Shown piece after piece: positions 14,690-15,231 of a DNA stretch of 15,231 bases. The notes under the pieces are model-generated. The model searched no databases and was not told the DNA's origin. It saw nothing but the letters and a program-made list of their open reading frames with translations. Every line of letters begins with the position of its first letter. Within the stretch, counting starts at the first letter, position 1. Origin of the DNA: Microcaldota archaeon. Lineage in GTDB: Archaea > Micrarchaeota > Micrarchaeia > Micrarchaeales > CABMGC01. Location: positions 1-15,231 of the forward strand of contig JAKBQS010000018.1 in the NCBI GenBank assembly GCA_021835105.1. The letters run 5' to 3'. The translations under genes and the position numbers were made by a program.

Positions 14690-14699
14690 CTCATCACAC

Positions 14700-15231
14700 T
14701 CATGTAGCTATCGAGAGCATTATTCCTAGCAGCCTGTCGGCAGAATCTTCGCAGCTGTCGAGTATATTATCTCCCAGATAAGCTATGTCGGTTATGTGCG
14801 CAAACTGCTTGTAGTTGAGCCTGGCTACATATGCATAGTTCAGCATTGCATCCTTCACGTCGTCAACCTTCCTCTCGTATTTTTCTATCTCTGTCCTGAA
14901 TTTCCTCATCTCGGAAATCCTATCTGCAGAGTGCATCTCTATAAGAAGCGCAATGGCCCTGTCCGTGAATAGATTGAACTTGCTGAGATTTGAGTTGAGG
15001 TACTTCCTCATCGCAGGCGAACCGCCATCGTAGCGTATAACGGCCCTTGAAAGGTTGAATATATTGTCAACTATATCGTCCTCGGTGTTCAGGAACCTTA
15101 TGATGTCATCTATCAGGTTAGGTGCTATTGCGCCTGATGTGACGGAGTTGGTGAGGTTGAATAGCTCCGAATCCGAGAGCCTCTCGAGCCTCCTTATTCC
15201 TGATATGTCACTCTTTCCAGATATTACCTGG
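14700..15231 (-). CDS. DUF47 / PhoU-like protein (N-terminus beyond window)
   Basis: The frame is open from the right edge to the TGA at 14700-14702, giving 176 residues with the N-terminus missing; the internal ATG at 15011 is not the real start. The chain is almost entirely amphipathic helix, as in PhoU-like bundles. The stretch with SGAIAPNLIDDIIRF, followed by the DDIVDNIF and LSRAV helices, resembles the first DUF47 helices, with acidic and Asn residues that in PhoU proteins help hold metal clusters. The C-terminal helices end with a CEDSADRLLGIMLS segment. DUF47 proteins are the usual partner of PiT transporters and are thought to regulate them or sense phosphate. The gene ends ten bases before the permease start, so the two form an operon. 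Confidence 0.72.
   Translation of the reverse strand, partial: QVISGKSDISGIRRLERLSDSELFNLTNSVTSGAIAPNLIDDIIRFLNTEDDIVDNIFNLSRAVIRYDGGSPAMRKYLNSNLSKFNLFTDRAIALLIEMHSADRISEMRKFRTEIEKYERKVDDVKDAMLNYAYVARLNYKQFAHITDIAYLGDNILDSCEDSADRLLGIMLSIAT

Noticed and set aside
15011..15231. ATG at 15011 as the start of the DUF47 gene
   Set aside because: The same frame stays open to the right edge and the residues upstream continue the helical DUF47 pattern, so the gene is cut by the window.

Overview
The window looks like chromosomal DNA from an archaeon, most likely an acidophile. The archaeal signs are TATA boxes with purine-rich flanks just upstream of genes, short or absent leaders, heavy use of ATA (Ile) and AGG (Arg) codons, an archaeal-style PMA-type proton ATPase, and a PiT permease paired with a DUF47 gene. 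My best guess is a Micrarchaeota (ARMAN-2-like) or Thermoplasmatales relative. This rests on gene content alone and is unproven. No rRNA, tRNA, CRISPR array, insertion sequence or origin is visible.

Layout. (1) At 1-1186 on the minus strand lies a surface protein, cut by the left edge, with an N-terminal membrane anchor, a DUF4382-like domain and about 25 N-glycosylation sequons. (2) At 1187-1482 is a divergent, AT-rich intergenic region holding a perfect 21-bp tandem duplication and four AACTACA boxes spaced about 20 bp apart. (3) At 1483-2169 (+) is a histidine phosphatase whose codon choice differs from its neighbours. (4) A malate:quinone oxidoreductase (minus, 2291-3631) is divergent from a plus-strand series: citrate synthase, threonine synthase, a SAM methyltransferase, aconitase A and isocitrate dehydrogenase (3697-10450). 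The two directions share a 65-bp gap with one palindromic TATA element. (5) On the minus strand, a two-TM K+ channel with an RCK-like domain overlaps by 4 bp a PMA-type H+-ATPase (13637 down to 10456). The ATPase converges on isocitrate dehydrogenase with only 5 bp between stop codons. (6) At the right edge, also minus, a DUF47 protein (cut by the edge) is followed closely by a divergent PiT-family permease.

How the genes fit together. MQO makes oxaloacetate from malate and passes electrons to quinone. Citrate synthase, aconitase and isocitrate dehydrogenase then carry carbon to 2-oxoglutarate. Four TCA steps thus flank one control region, with threonine synthase (an aspartate-family, oxaloacetate-derived pathway) placed among them. 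The K+ channel and H+-ATPase form a coupled pair that would export H+ and let K+ move passively. That is an attractive module for an acidophile, which must keep a near-neutral cytosol and often a reversed membrane potential. The DUF47/PiT pair suggests anion (probably phosphate) uptake.

Three genes (threonine synthase, H+-ATPase, PiT) start with TTG, each immediately after or overlapping the preceding stop codon. All functional calls come from reading motifs by eye; no searches were run.
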